NCBI GenBank assembly: GCA_013391845.1
Contig: CP058414.1
Location: 186,001 to 250,000, forward strand
Direction: 5' to 3'
Length of the DNA stretch: 64,000 nt
Source: Pseudoalteromonas shioyasakiensis
GTDB lineage: Bacteria; Pseudomonadota; Gammaproteobacteria; Enterobacterales; Alteromonadaceae
Shown here: positions 10,068 through 21,456 of the stretch, in pieces
How the letters are laid out: each line of letters starts with the position of its first letter
How positions within the stretch are numbered: position 1 is the first letter of the stretch
Notes under the pieces: generated by a model
What the model saw: only the letters and a program-made list of their open reading frames with translations
What the model was told of the DNA's origin: nothing
Databases searched by the model: none
Translations under genes and position numbers: made by a program

Positions 10068-10807
10068 ACTCTATTAATATGCTCTTTAAGTTGTCTAATT
10101 TCATTTTCAATAGACTCAAAACGCTGACTTTGCATATGTGAGTCTTGATCGGTTATAGAACTTATTTTTGCTTTTACATGCCAGATTTCTAAGATATCAC
10201 TTCCCTGAATTGAATATGTTTTGTACTCAGGGTTATCACTCTTAAATAAGTAACTGACGGGGTCTGTCTTGTGGCTAAAGAGGCGTTTTGCGACAATGCC
10301 ATCTTTAGTGACAGCAACACAAACTGAACCATTCTCTAACTGATTAATATCCTTGACTTGCTCAGTGATCAGCGTTTCTCTGGGGCGGATAGTTGGCATC
10401 ATGCTATCGCCTTCAACTTCGAATAGTCGATAATTGCCATTTTCAAACCCCGGAATTTTATAAACATCCAGAGTTTTAATATAGTCTTCATCACTACACT
10501 GTTCTATATAACCAGCTTGAGCTTCTTCATTGACAAGTGGAATAAATGAAGTCTCTAAGGCTTTTTGATAACTCTGGAAACTCGAGTCATCAAATCCTTC
10601 TATACCAAAAATAAGCCAGTTACAATCTACATTAAACACTTTGCTGATTTTAATAATAGTACTGAGAGATAGGGTCGACTTGCCAGCCTCCAGTTGTGAT
10701 AGAGCCCCCTGAGTTATACCTATTTTATCGGCAAACTCTTGTTGAGAAAGGTTCAAACTTTCGCGAAGAGCTACCACTCTATTAGTACTAGTAAGATTTA
10801 CTGTCAT
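10049..10807 (-). CDS. LexA/CI-like transcriptional regulator: XRE helix-turn-helix plus S24 peptidase-type domain
   Basis: Predicted DNA-binding repressor of 252 residues. An XRE helix-turn-helix occupies about residues 10-68 (LSQQEFADKIGITQGALSQLEAG). An S24 self-cleavage-type domain follows, with the Ala-Gly bond A98-G99 in EAQAGY, nucleophile S135 in EGDSMMPT, and general-base K174 in GIVAKRLF. The last 30 residues look like a short coiled coil. The three catalytic features suggest self-cleavage is possible, though many family members use the domain only for dimerisation. Lying between bphP and its likely receiver on the opposite strand is unusual for phytochrome loci. Its style (AGY...GDSM.PT...KR) reminds me of regulators common in Bacteroidetes; that is recollection, not a search result. 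Target operators may be the repeats at 7001-7022 and 10865-10885. Confidence 0.85.
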   Translation of the reverse strand: MTVNLTSTNRVVALRESLNLSQQEFADKIGITQGALSQLEAGKSTLSLSTIIKISKVFNVDCNWLIFGIEGFDDSSFQSYQKALETSFIPLVNEEAQAGYIEQCSDEDYIKTLDVYKIPGFENGNYRLFEVEGDSMMPTIRPRETLITEQVKDINQLENGSVCVAVTKDGIVAKRLFSHKTDPVSYLFKSDNPEYKTYSIQGSDILEIWHVKAKISSITDQDSHMQSQRFESIENEIRQLKEHINRVLPPQS

Positions 10808-10864
10808 TGGGTTATTAATAAACTTATGTTTGTATTATGGGTATAAGCAAGTTAATATAACACC

Positions 10865-10885
10865 TACTTAACTAAAGTATATACT
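10865..10885. promoter_or_regulatory. Second copy of the operator-like motif, between the regulator and response regulator genes
   Basis: TACTT-N5-AAGTATATACT, the same composite as at 7001-7022 apart from one base of spacing. It contains the perfect palindrome AGTATATACT at 10876-10885 and a TACTT/AAGTA inverted pair. It lies 58 bases before the regulator start and 81 bases before the response regulator start, so it could control both divergent promoters. TATACT can be read on either strand and may serve as a -10, though I see no good -35. Confidence 0.55.
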
Positions 10886-10965
10886 ATTCGATTAACTAAT
10901 TATTTAATTTGTTGTTTTATTTATAAGTATCTACGTGAAAAAGATAAGCTAATCAGGAGTTGCTA

Positions 10966-11415
10966 ATGTTTAACGACAAATTATTTATCAAAAAGTTACG
11001 CTCTGTGAGCTATATTTTAGTTGCGGATGATGACCTCGATGATCAAGAACTCATCCGTGATGCCCTGGTTGAAAATAATGTCGATGAAAATAAAATTCAA
11101 TTTGTTGATGACGGCATGCAATTACTTGAGTCACTCGATAAAAATAAAATTCTACCAAGCCTTATTTTATTAGACCTAAACATGCCAAGAAAGGGTGGAA
11201 AAGAAGCGTTAGTCGAACTAAAAAAATCGGAGCGTTACCGCCATATTCCCATCATAATTTTTACGACTTCTGATTCAGAAGTTGATATTAAGCAATGTTA
11301 TAGCTTAGGTACTAACGCCTTTATGACCAAGCCTTCTAGCTATTATGATTTAGTTGATTCAATGAAAATGCTAACTCAATATTGGCTTGTTCAAGCTAGG
11401 ATAGTCTTAGACTAA
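10966..11415 (+). CDS. Single-domain response regulator, likely partner of the bacteriophytochrome
   Basis: Receiver-only protein of 149 residues with the phosphorylation pocket VADDDLDD, phospho-acceptor aspartate in LILLDLNMPRKGG, the conserved Thr in IIFTTS, and the lysine in FMTKPSS. The DLDD after the acidic pair and the NMPRKGG motif are typical of the Rcp1-like receivers that pair with phytochrome kinases. With no output domain it must act by protein contact or phosphotransfer. CAGGAG lies six bases before the ATG at 10966; the TTG at 10960 abuts that Shine-Dalgarno and is an unlikely start. It is separated from bphP by the XRE-S24 gene on the other strand. Confidence 0.9.
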   Translation: MFNDKLFIKKLRSVSYILVADDDLDDQELIRDALVENNVDENKIQFVDDGMQLLESLDKNKILPSLILLDLNMPRKGGKEALVELKKSERYRHIPIIIFTTSDSEVDIKQCYSLGTNAFMTKPSSYYDLVDSMKMLTQYWLVQARIVLD

Positions 11416-11434
11416 GGCGAAATATTTAGCCTTA
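11413..11434. terminator. Possible bidirectional terminator between response regulator and nnr
   Basis: TAAGGC (11413-11418) and GCCTTA (11429-11434) form a short hairpin with a 10-base AT-rich loop, spanning the gap between the convergent genes. The stem is short and there is no long T run, so this is tentative. Confidence 0.35.
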
Positions 11435-12931
11435 CCTGCTCAAGTCAGCACTGCTTGCCAACTCTTTTATCAGCTCCCTTACAACGACAAACAAATCACT
11501 CGGTAACATGCCTCTTTCGCCTTCACGCTCTGCGGCAATATCACCAGCTTTTGCATGTAAGGTTACGCCTAAGCAAGCTGCTTGCTGAGGAGTAAGCCCC
11601 TGTGCGATCAGGGCCGCTATGATGCCTGTTAAAACATCGCCACTGCCGCCAACCGCAAGTGCAGGATTTCCATCTGTACACACCCATGTTTGGTTAGTGT
11701 CAGCAATTAAACTACCAGCACCTTTTAGTACACAAGTAGTGGTATAGCTATGTGCGAGCTGCTTTACCGCATGAAAGCGATTTTCTTCAATATCGCTTGC
11801 GCGACAATTGAGTAACCTTGCAGCCTCACCGGGGTGTGGTGTTATAACTGTATTAACTAATGGGAATGACGAAGCATGCTGAGCCATTAAGTTAAGTGCA
11901 TCAGCATCAATCACCAGAGGTTTATTATTAGTGAAACAATACTGCATGACAGTTTCAAATGTTGTTTCTGACCAAGTGTCTTGTCCAAGCCCAGGGCCGA
12001 TGGTGATACAACTTGCCCATTCTAATGCACTAATTAAGTTTGTATCAGTCACCATTAATTCTGGTCGGCCAATACTGACTGGCAAAATAGAACTGCTGTG
12101 AGTATAAACCTTCACCATACCTGCGCCAGTCCGAAGAGCGGCTTCTGCGGTCAAACGAATTGCACCCGCTGTCCCTGCGTTACCACCAATACATAGCAAC
12201 TTACCATGGTTAGTTTTGTGACTGTTATTATCACGTCGAGAGAGCGGTGATTGACTTTGATAATTGATAAGCTCAGCAGTGGGTGCTGTCAGTTTTAAAA
12301 AGGTATCTCCAATACCCAAGTCAGCAAACTCAAGATTACCTGCATGTGCTCGTCCTTGCCCTGTCACTAAACCTTGTTTAATACCCACAAAGGTAACAGT
12401 GATTGCCGCTTTTATTGCGATCCCCTGTATTACACCTGTGTCTGCATGAATGCCTGATGGTAAATCAATGGCAACAATCGGCTTTTGACTTTCATTAGCG
12501 GCTTTAATCAACTCTGAGAAAGGTTCGCGCACCTCGCTTTGAATACCTAAACCGTCAATGATGATATCTGCTTGTTCAATAGCGCTAACATCCGTTGTTA
12601 TTACTCCCCCAGCATTGAGCCAAGCTTGCTGAGCACTCAGCGCATCACCTTTGAGAGGTTTATCTTGTAAGCCAGCAATAACTGTAACCTGCTTACCCGC
12701 TTGTTTAGCTAAGCGGGCAACAACATAGCCATCACCCGCATTGTTACCAACGCCAGCTAATACAACGAATGTACTTGCTTTAGGAAAATAGCTGATAGCT
12801 TGCTTATAAGTAGCCAGCCCTGCTCGCTCCATAAGCTCATATAAAGTTACACCAGAGCGCTTAGCTGCTGGGCCTTCATTTTCACGAACTTGTTCTGCTA
12901 AAAATACCGACTGCGAGAGCACAACTGACAT
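11432..12931 (-). CDS. nnr: Bifunctional NAD(P)H-hydrate repair enzyme (epimerase plus ADP-dependent dehydratase)
   Basis: Repairs damaged, hydrated NAD(P)H. The 499 residues hold an N-terminal YjeF_N epimerase domain (about 1-215) with the nucleotide-binding GVGNNAGDGYVVARLAK, and a C-terminal ribokinase-like dehydratase domain (about 225-490) with KTNHGKLLCIGG, ITPHPGEAARLL and the catalytic signature GSGDVLTGIIAAL. The fused form is usual in proteobacteria. In E. coli nnr precedes tsaE and amiB, but here the next gene downstream (leftward) is the convergent response regulator, so that neighbourhood is broken. Confidence 0.95.
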   Translation of the reverse strand: MSVVLSQSVFLAEQVRENEGPAAKRSGVTLYELMERAGLATYKQAISYFPKASTFVVLAGVGNNAGDGYVVARLAKQAGKQVTVIAGLQDKPLKGDALSAQQAWLNAGGVITTDVSAIEQADIIIDGLGIQSEVREPFSELIKAANESQKPIVAIDLPSGIHADTGVIQGIAIKAAITVTFVGIKQGLVTGQGRAHAGNLEFADLGIGDTFLKLTAPTAELINYQSQSPLSRRDNNSHKTNHGKLLCIGGNAGTAGAIRLTAEAALRTGAGMVKVYTHSSSILPVSIGRPELMVTDTNLISALEWASCITIGPGLGQDTWSETTFETVMQYCFTNNKPLVIDADALNLMAQHASSFPLVNTVITPHPGEAARLLNCRASDIEENRFHAVKQLAHSYTTTCVLKGAGSLIADTNQTWVCTDGNPALAVGGSGDVLTGIIAALIAQGLTPQQAACLGVTLHAKAGDIAAEREGERGMLPSDLFVVVRELIKELASSADLSR

Positions 12932-13008
12932 CTCTATCCTTAAATTGGCCTTTTAACCAGCATATAAGTACAGGCTAATGTAGTCAATGAGCAACTCTAA
13001 GGAATAAA

Positions 13009-13040
13009 AAACGGCGCGTAACTTACATTACGCGCCGTTT
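13009..13040 (-). terminator. Rho-independent terminator after speD
   Basis: Perfect 13-base arms AAACGGCGCGTAA (13009-13021) and TTACGCGCCGTTT (13028-13040) with a 6-base loop, followed by a T run on the minus strand, 19 bases beyond the speD stop. Confidence 0.92.
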
Positions 13041-13059
13041 CTTTAAAGCTTGTGGTTAC

Positions 13060-13872
13060 TTACTCTGTATCTGGCAAGTTACGACCGTAGAAGATTTCTT
13101 GCATCTCGCGAGTCAGCTTTGAGTAGATAACTTCTTCTTCTTCTTCAGATAAATCCGCTGTAGAAACACCGAATAAATAAGTATTCAGGTCAGTTTCTTT
13201 TAACATCATCTTAGTATGGAACAAGTTCTCTTGATACACATTCACGTCCATCATTTGGTACGCTTCTTTAGTATCTTCAGTCATGTAGTTCTGAATTGAG
13301 TTAATCGCGTGATCGATATAGTGTTTAACACCATCTACGTCACGCGTAAAACCACGTACACGGTAGTCAATGGTTACAACATCAGACTCAAGGCTGTGAA
13401 TTAAGAAGTTTAACGCTTTTAATGGCGAAATTATGCCACATGTTGATACTTCGATATCAGCACGGAACGTACAAATACCATCATCAGGGTGTGCTTCTGG
13501 ATATGTATGAACACAGATGTGGCTCTTATCTAAGTGCGCTACAACTGTTTCAGGAAGAGGGCCCGGCGCTTCATCAACTTCATACGTCGTTTGCTGTTCA
13601 ATTGGCTCTTCTGAGATCAAGATTGTCACGCTAGCGCCTTGCGGATCATAATCTTGGCGAGAAACATTTAGAATGTTTGCGCCAATAATATCCACAACTT
13701 CACCTAAAATATCGGTCAGGCGATCAGCACTGTACTGTTCGTCGATATATTCGATATATTCCTTACGCTGTTGTTCAGTCTTTGCGTAACAAATATCGTA
13801 AATACTAAAGCTTAAGCTCTTAGTTAAGTTATTAAAGCCATGAAGCTTAATTTTATCGAAGGGTTTATTCAT
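13060..13872 (-). CDS. speD: S-adenosylmethionine decarboxylase proenzyme
   Basis: Makes decarboxylated AdoMet, the aminopropyl donor for spermidine. The 270 residues match the E. coli-type enzyme in length. The self-processing site is K116-S117 in [13 protein letters not shown]; the serine becomes the pyruvoyl cofactor of the alpha chain. [19 protein letters not shown] carries the conserved acidic and cysteine residues. No speE is adjacent. Single-gene transcript with a strong terminator; the 87-base gap to the OsmC-family gene upstream should hold its promoter. Confidence 0.96.
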   Translation of the reverse strand: MNKPFDKIKLHGFNNLTKSLSFSIYDICYAKTEQQRKEYIEYIDEQYSADRLTDILGEVVDIIGANILNVSRQDYDPQGASVTILISEEPIEQQTTYEVDEAPGPLPETVVAHLDKSHICVHTYPEAHPDDGICTFRADIEVSTCGIISPLKALNFLIHSLESDVVTIDYRVRGFTRDVDGVKHYIDHAINSIQNYMTEDTKEAYQMMDVNVYQENLFHTKMMLKETDLNTYLFGVSTADLSEEEEEVIYSKLTREMQEIFYGRNLPDTE

Positions 13873-13959
13873 GCTAAACCAACCTTAAAACGAGTGAACC
13901 TGCACCAGCAGAAATAAAAGTTCGCGGATTTTATACGAATTTTCTGCTCGGAAAAAGCG

Positions 13960-14373
13960 TTATTTTACCTGTTCTTGCACAACTTCATGACTATGCGTAA
14001 TTTCTACTGTCTTATCAAGCATTAAGGCTACAGAGCAATACTTTTCAGCAGATAATTGAACGGCACGAGCAAGGTGCTTTTCTGAAACATTATCACCAGT
14101 GACCACAAAGTGTAGATTAATCTTGGTAAACACGCGAGGAGCTGACTCAGCACGCTCTGCTGTTAGCTTAACTTGCACATCAGAAAATGATTGTTTTGCT
14201 TTTTTTAAAATACTAACAACATCAACAGATGAGCAGCACCCAGCTGACATTAAGACCATTTCCATTGGGCTTGGCGCTGCGCTATCACTACCTGCATCAA
14301 AAACTACATTATGACCTGAATTTGAAAGGCCAATAAACGTATCGCCATCTACCCATTTTACATTCGCTTGCAT
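13960..14373 (-). CDS. OsmC family protein (YhfA-like)
   Basis: OsmC/Ohr-fold protein of 137 residues, likely with thiol peroxidase-type chemistry. Two cysteine sites are placed as in the family: MSAGCCSSVDV near residue 46 and EKYCSVALML near residue 112. The sequence is closer to the YhfA subgroup than to OsmC or Ohr proper, judging by length and the SVDVVSILKK segment. It lies between a small hypothetical gene and speD, all on the minus strand with separate gaps. The substrate is unknown. Confidence 0.85.
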   Translation of the reverse strand: MQANVKWVDGDTFIGLSNSGHNVVFDAGSDSAAPSPMEMVLMSAGCCSSVDVVSILKKAKQSFSDVQVKLTAERAESAPRVFTKINLHFVVTGDNVSEKHLARAVQLSAEKYCSVALMLDKTVEITHSHEVVQEQVK

Positions 14374-14456
14374 GTGTTTTATCTCTTAAAGTTATTTTGT
14401 TTGATTGTAAGCAAGTCACTCACAGATGCAAGGGATAAAAGGTAAGCTATATGAAA

Positions 14457-14483
14457 GCGAGTAGCTTATTTCAAGCTACTCGC
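14457..14483 (-). terminator. Rho-independent terminator after the 115-residue gene
   Basis: Perfect 11-base arms GCGAGTAGCTT (14457-14467) and AAGCTACTCGC (14473-14483) around a 5-base loop, followed on the minus strand by a short T-rich stretch. It lies 33 bases beyond the stop at 14516. Confidence 0.75.
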
Positions 14484-14515
14484 TGAAAGACTAGAATTTT
14501 GTAGTTATTTATAAA

Positions 14516-14863
14516 TTAGGCGCTTTCTACAACAGCGCTATCGAATAAGTTTTTCACTAATCCGGCAAATTCGTCAATAAAGGCATGTTGTTCAACGGTT
14601 ACTGTGTGATTTGTAACGCTACTTAGCACTTCTTGTAAGTCGTATACGATACCGTCGACTTCACGGACAATTTGGCTGCGTTGTTCGGTATTAAGCTCTG
14701 TGTGTTGTTCGCAAAGTAACATGACGTTTTCTGCTATCACGTCTTCAATCAGCTCTAACACTGTTGGAGCTCCTGGTTTAATTTGACCCGGCTTCTCAAA
14801 AAGCGCTAAATTTTGAGTGAGATACATGACAAGATCATCATACCCTTGCCTATCTAAAACCAT
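14516..14863 (-). CDS. Conserved small protein of Alteromonadales, probably DUF3802
   Basis: Acidic, soluble, mostly helical-looking protein of 115 residues with no signal peptide or membrane segment. I recall a DUF3802 family of this size restricted to Alteromonadales-like bacteria, and the pattern (GYDDLVMYLTQNL near the start, FAGLVKNLF near the end) seems to fit, but the assignment is from memory. It sits alone between the ast operon and the OsmC-family gene, with its own terminator. Function unknown. Confidence 0.7.
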   Translation of the reverse strand: MVLDRQGYDDLVMYLTQNLALFEKPGQIKPGAPTVLELIEDVIAENVMLLCEQHTELNTEQRSQIVREVDGIVYDLQEVLSSVTNHTVTVEQHAFIDEFAGLVKNLFDSAVVESA

Positions 14864-14950
14864 ACGACTTCACACCTAATAAAAAACTACCTCTTTAGAT
14901 TTAAGCAGAAAGCGCTTTTAATTGCTACCTTTGCCACGCATCTCATACAA

Positions 14951-14974
14951 AAAAAGCAGCCAAAGCTGCTTTTT
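14951..14974 (-). terminator. Rho-independent terminator after astD
   Basis: Perfect 10-base arms AAAAAGCAGC (14951-14960) and GCTGCTTTTT (14965-14974) around the loop CAAA, 17 bases beyond the astD stop. Confidence 0.9.
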
Positions 14975-14991
14975 ATAGTTATTTACGATTA

Positions 14992-16479
<1,488 letters not shown>

Positions 16480-17496
16480 CTATAGTTCTGCTAGTGATAC
16501 TGAATCACCCGCTTCTAAGTGAAGTGCTTTTGCTAATTCACTTGAGATTGTGATGCTCTCGGCATCGCATGATAGGCTAACTTGAGTCACGGTTGCTCTA
16601 AAATCAGCAATTTTATCATTTGCTAACAATACCGTGGTGTCGCCTTGGCTTTCACCTATTTCAACTTTAACCGTGTGGGCATTTCTTACTGTAGCAATGT
16701 TATCTACTTTTGCTTCAACAGTTGGGCCTGCATCAAAAATGTCTACATAACCATTAAAGGTAAAACCTTCGCTCTTTAATAGTTCAATCGCAGGGCGTGT
16801 GTTGTCATGTACTTGACCAATCACAGCTTGTGCATCTTTGCTCAGTAAGTTAACGTAAATTGGGTATTTAGGCATTAACTCAGCAATGAATACTTTCTGG
16901 CCAATACCCGTCAAGTAATCTGCCGTTGGAAAGTCCATTGAGAAAAAGTGCTCTTCTAGCCATTGCCAAAATGGGCTTTCGCCGCTTTCGTCTGACACAC
17001 CACGCATTTCAGCAATTACGGTGTCTGCAAAACGCTCTCTATGTTGATTAATAAACATAAAGCGCGCTTTTGAAAGCAATTTACCGTTATTGTTTTTACG
17101 GTAGCCATCTTTTAAGAATAATGTGCACAGCTCTGTTGCACCGGTGTAATCATTACACAGGGTTAAAATATCAACGGCTTTATACACGTCTAGCGTCCGA
17201 GATGAATGAATCACTTTGCTTAAATGATAATGATAAAAAGCATCATCTAAACCAACGGCGGCTTCAATACCCGAAGTCCCTACGACTTCTCCCGTTTCGC
17301 TATCTTCAAGAACAAACAAGTAACCTTCATCACCTGGCTGCTGGGCTGCTTTAGCAAATGAGCTGACAGAATGATCAATTTTCTTTTGTAATAACTCTTC
17401 ATTATTAGGCAAAGACGTAAAGCCATGGCCTGACTCATCAGCAATCTTTACTAACGCTTGGTAATCGCTTTGCTGGATTGGGCGAAGGATCATCAT
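16480..17496 (-). CDS. astA: Arginine N-succinyltransferase
   Basis: First enzyme of the AST pathway; transfers succinyl from succinyl-CoA to the alpha-amino group of arginine. The 338 residues start MMILRPIQQSDYQALV and include the conserved TSLPNNEELL, SGIEAAVGLDDAFYHYHL, CTLFLKDGYRKNNNGKLLS and SPFWQWLEEHFFSMDFPTADYLTG in family order (each only partly quoted). Length matches AstA. It is between astC and astD on the same strand. The first two codons are both ATG; either could start. Confidence 0.96.
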   Translation of the reverse strand: MMILRPIQQSDYQALVKIADESGHGFTSLPNNEELLQKKIDHSVSSFAKAAQQPGDEGYLFVLEDSETGEVVGTSGIEAAVGLDDAFYHYHLSKVIHSSRTLDVYKAVDILTLCNDYTGATELCTLFLKDGYRKNNNGKLLSKARFMFINQHRERFADTVIAEMRGVSDESGESPFWQWLEEHFFSMDFPTADYLTGIGQKVFIAELMPKYPIYVNLLSKDAQAVIGQVHDNTRPAIELLKSEGFTFNGYVDIFDAGPTVEAKVDNIATVRNAHTVKVEIGESQGDTTVLLANDKIADFRATVTQVSLSCDAESITISSELAKALHLEAGDSVSLAEL

Positions 17497-17576
17497 AAGT
17501 CCGCTTGCTCCCTTATAAATAACGGTAAATTAAGAAATGTGGGCAAGCCTAGCTTGCCCTGAAATGACAGTTTCGC

Positions 17577-19151
<1,575 letters not shown>

Positions 19152-20336
19152 TTAATTAATTTGAATATGAAAGCGATCAAAATTGCATTTTGCTAGCTGA
19201 TTAAGCTCTTCCTTGGTGAAATCGAAGTGCGTAAACCAACGTTCAGTTTCGTCATTTTCGACCAATTGATGCTCATTTAAACTTAAATACTGCGCGTAAC
19301 AACGAGCTTTTAAAATCACCTTAGTAAGTGGCAAATATTCATCGTTTTTAGCTAAGGGTGTAGTTAATTGCTGCATTACCGCATTAAATGGCAAATATCT
19401 AAAGTCCATTTGCTCAATCACGGTCGCTGTTACCTTCATCGACTGCTTATTTAGCAAGGTGCTTAAAAATAATGGATCAGGTTTTAGTTCTAATAAAGCA
19501 GTGTGTAAGTCTTTCTTTTGCTCATCACGGGCTTTCGTTACTTGACGCTGCCAAACTAATTCGAAAATACGAAGGTATATACGTACTAGCGCTATTTTAC
19601 CCACATCGAGTAGCATACCTAAGGTAAAGGCGTGCACCTCATTTACACCATTTAGCTTAGCAAGCTCTTGAGCTGCAATGGCACATGCCATTGAGTTATC
19701 ACGAAGTCGACGTTTTAGTAGTGGAAATGGCTCTGTGCTGTGTGGCATCCAATGGCGTACCGCAAAGGTTGGCACCACAAACTTTAAATTGTCTAAGCCT
19801 ATGTAACGCAGCGCTAATAATGGATTATCAACTTGAACTGAAGTGTGTTTATTACGTTGTTTTCGATAAAAAGGTAAATTCACAAACGCAACGAGCTCAC
19901 GACCTAACCAACTTAAGTCTTTAACTAATGGCTCTAGTCGACCCACTGAGGCTGAACGCACAGCTAGAATATCTAGAATAGCAGGTACACTGTCTTGGAT
20001 ACCGATAGTTTCGTGGATAACTGAATCAATATCTTCAAGCTGCTTTTGCATGGCAGCTTCAATTACTTGGTGTAACTGTTTACTCGCCTGAGCACGGTAT
20101 TTATGGTGAGCTGTACTGCTCTTTTGACGCTTTTTCTCGGCAGCGACCTCTACTTCTAATAGAGTACGCTGCTCCATTGACTCGCCATAATCAATTTCTA
20201 AGGTATGAATAAAGCCAATTTGACGCTGTGCAAAACTGTGACCAAGCAAAAGATCGTGTGCGCGCTCATTAAGCACCATCGCAGTCCTTTGTTGTCGGGT
20301 TTCTTCGGTCATTTGCACAGGCGTATTGTCGTTCAT
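19152..20336 (-). CDS. HDOD domain protein
   Basis: Cytoplasmic protein of 394 residues. The N-terminal third is helical and rich in charged residues; the centre and C-terminal part carry an HDOD-type domain, with NPLLALRYIGLDNLKFVVP, the ACAIAAQELAKLNGVNEVHAFTLGMLLDVGKIAL region (partly quoted) where HD-type residues would sit, and the following helices. HDOD proteins are thought to act in signalling, often with cyclic di-GMP or stress responses, but without demonstrated phosphohydrolase activity. It lies 24 bases after pabA, same strand, so cotranscription is likely; the functional link is unclear. Confidence 0.82.
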   Translation of the reverse strand: MNDNTPVQMTEETRQQRTAMVLNERAHDLLLGHSFAQRQIGFIHTLEIDYGESMEQRTLLEVEVAAEKKRQKSSTAHHKYRAQASKQLHQVIEAAMQKQLEDIDSVIHETIGIQDSVPAILDILAVRSASVGRLEPLVKDLSWLGRELVAFVNLPFYRKQRNKHTSVQVDNPLLALRYIGLDNLKFVVPTFAVRHWMPHSTEPFPLLKRRLRDNSMACAIAAQELAKLNGVNEVHAFTLGMLLDVGKIALVRIYLRIFELVWQRQVTKARDEQKKDLHTALLELKPDPLFLSTLLNKQSMKVTATVIEQMDFRYLPFNAVMQQLTTPLAKNDEYLPLTKVILKARCYAQYLSLNEHQLVENDETERWFTHFDFTKEELNQLAKCNFDRFHIQIN

Positions 20337-20360
20337 ATTTGTTAATTCACTAGCCTAAGG

Positions 20361-20939
20361 TTAGAAGCGAGTTAAAAAGTTAGCAAGTAATTCAAGCCCT
20401 TGTTGGGTCAAAATTGCTTCGGGATGAAATTGTACTCCTTCAAGTGCTAAATCATTATGCATGATCCCCATAATTTCATCAAAATCAGAATTTTGTTCTG
20501 TCCATGCGGTAATAGTGAAGTCACTAGGCAGGCTTTGTTTATCCACCACTAAAGAGTGGTATCGGCATACCGTCAGCGGGTTGGCCAAACCGCTAAACAC
20601 ACCTTGATTGGTATGCTTAACTAACGAGGTTTTCCCATGTATCACTTGCTTGGCACGAATAACATCAGCACCTAGAGCCTGAGCAATAGTTTGGTGCCCT
20701 AAGCAAATACCAAGAATTGGCAACTGCCCTTTTAATTGTTCAACCACTTGCAGAGAAATACCTGCTTCATTTGGTGAACATGGCCCGGGTGAAAGTACGA
20801 TATGCTCTGGGTTAAGCTGTTTAATTTCAGCAATGCTAATCTCATCGTTTCGTTTAACTAATACATCTTGGTCTAAGCGCTGAAAATATTGCACTAGGTT
20901 GTATGTAAACGAATCATAATTGTCGATCATTAACAGCAT
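20361..20939 (-). CDS. pabA: Aminodeoxychorismate/anthranilate synthase glutamine amidotransferase subunit
   Basis: Class I glutamine amidotransferase that supplies ammonia to PabB (folate) and possibly TrpE (tryptophan). The 192 residues have the complete triad: C79 in LGICLGHQ, H171 and E173 in [26 protein letters not shown] and [13 protein letters not shown] are typical of PabA/TrpG. No trp genes are nearby and an astC/argD gene follows on the same strand with the HDOD gene between, which recalls the E. coli pabA-argD region; hence PabA is preferred. Confidence 0.9.
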   Translation of the reverse strand: MLLMIDNYDSFTYNLVQYFQRLDQDVLVKRNDEISIAEIKQLNPEHIVLSPGPCSPNEAGISLQVVEQLKGQLPILGICLGHQTIAQALGADVIRAKQVIHGKTSLVKHTNQGVFSGLANPLTVCRYHSLVVDKQSLPSDFTITAWTEQNSDFDEIMGIMHNDLALEGVQFHPEAILTQQGLELLANFLTRF

Positions 20940-21021
20940 TGCGTGTAACCCAAAATTACTCAGTCAAAATAATGAAGGCGCATTTTACCCCAAGCACTCA
21001 TAAATGTCGGCAAAAAATGGT

Positions 21022-21420
21022 TTATTTCTCAGCGATTAAATGCGCTGTAAGGGCAGCTCTTTCTTGCTCATCAAGTTTTTTCGGGCATTTATTTGCAAAG
21101 TCATAACGAACTAATACCGTTTTACCAACTGCACAGCAATTATCTTGCTGCCAAGCTTCTTGGCGAAGTACAAATGAACTAGAACCGACATGCTCAACAC
21201 TGGTTTTCACTGTAACATCGTGACCATAAAACAACTCACCCACAAAGCTTACTTCAACCTTGGCAATGATCAGTTTCCACTCATAAGGGTTTAAATCGGG
21301 CGTAAAAAACCTGAAAATAGGCGCTCGGGCGGCTTCAAACCATACAGGGAGTACGGTATTGTTGATGTGCCCTAGCACATCTGTTTCGCTAAAGCGTGGT
21401 GTGATAGTTTCAGTAAACAT
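21022..21420 (-). CDS. Acyl-CoA thioesterase, 4HBT hotdog family
   Basis: Short hotdog-fold protein of 132 residues. MFTETITPRFSETDVLGHINNT contains the D-x-x-G-H-x-N motif of 4-hydroxybenzoyl-CoA thioesterase-like enzymes (partly quoted), followed by the FVGELFYGHDVTVKTSVE strand region. The open frame extends 41 codons further upstream, but that extension reads through the divergent oxygenase gene and has none of the fold, so the ATG at 21420 is chosen. Substrate unknown. Its start lies only 36 bases from that of the divergent 2OG-Fe(II) oxygenase. Confidence 0.85.
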   Translation of the reverse strand: MFTETITPRFSETDVLGHINNTVLPVWFEAARAPIFRFFTPDLNPYEWKLIIAKVEVSFVGELFYGHDVTVKTSVEHVGSSSFVLRQEAWQQDNCCAVGKTVLVRYDFANKCPKKLDEQERAALTAHLIAEK

Positions 21421-21456
21421 AGTAACCCTATAAAAAATATAAACTAAAGGTAGCTC

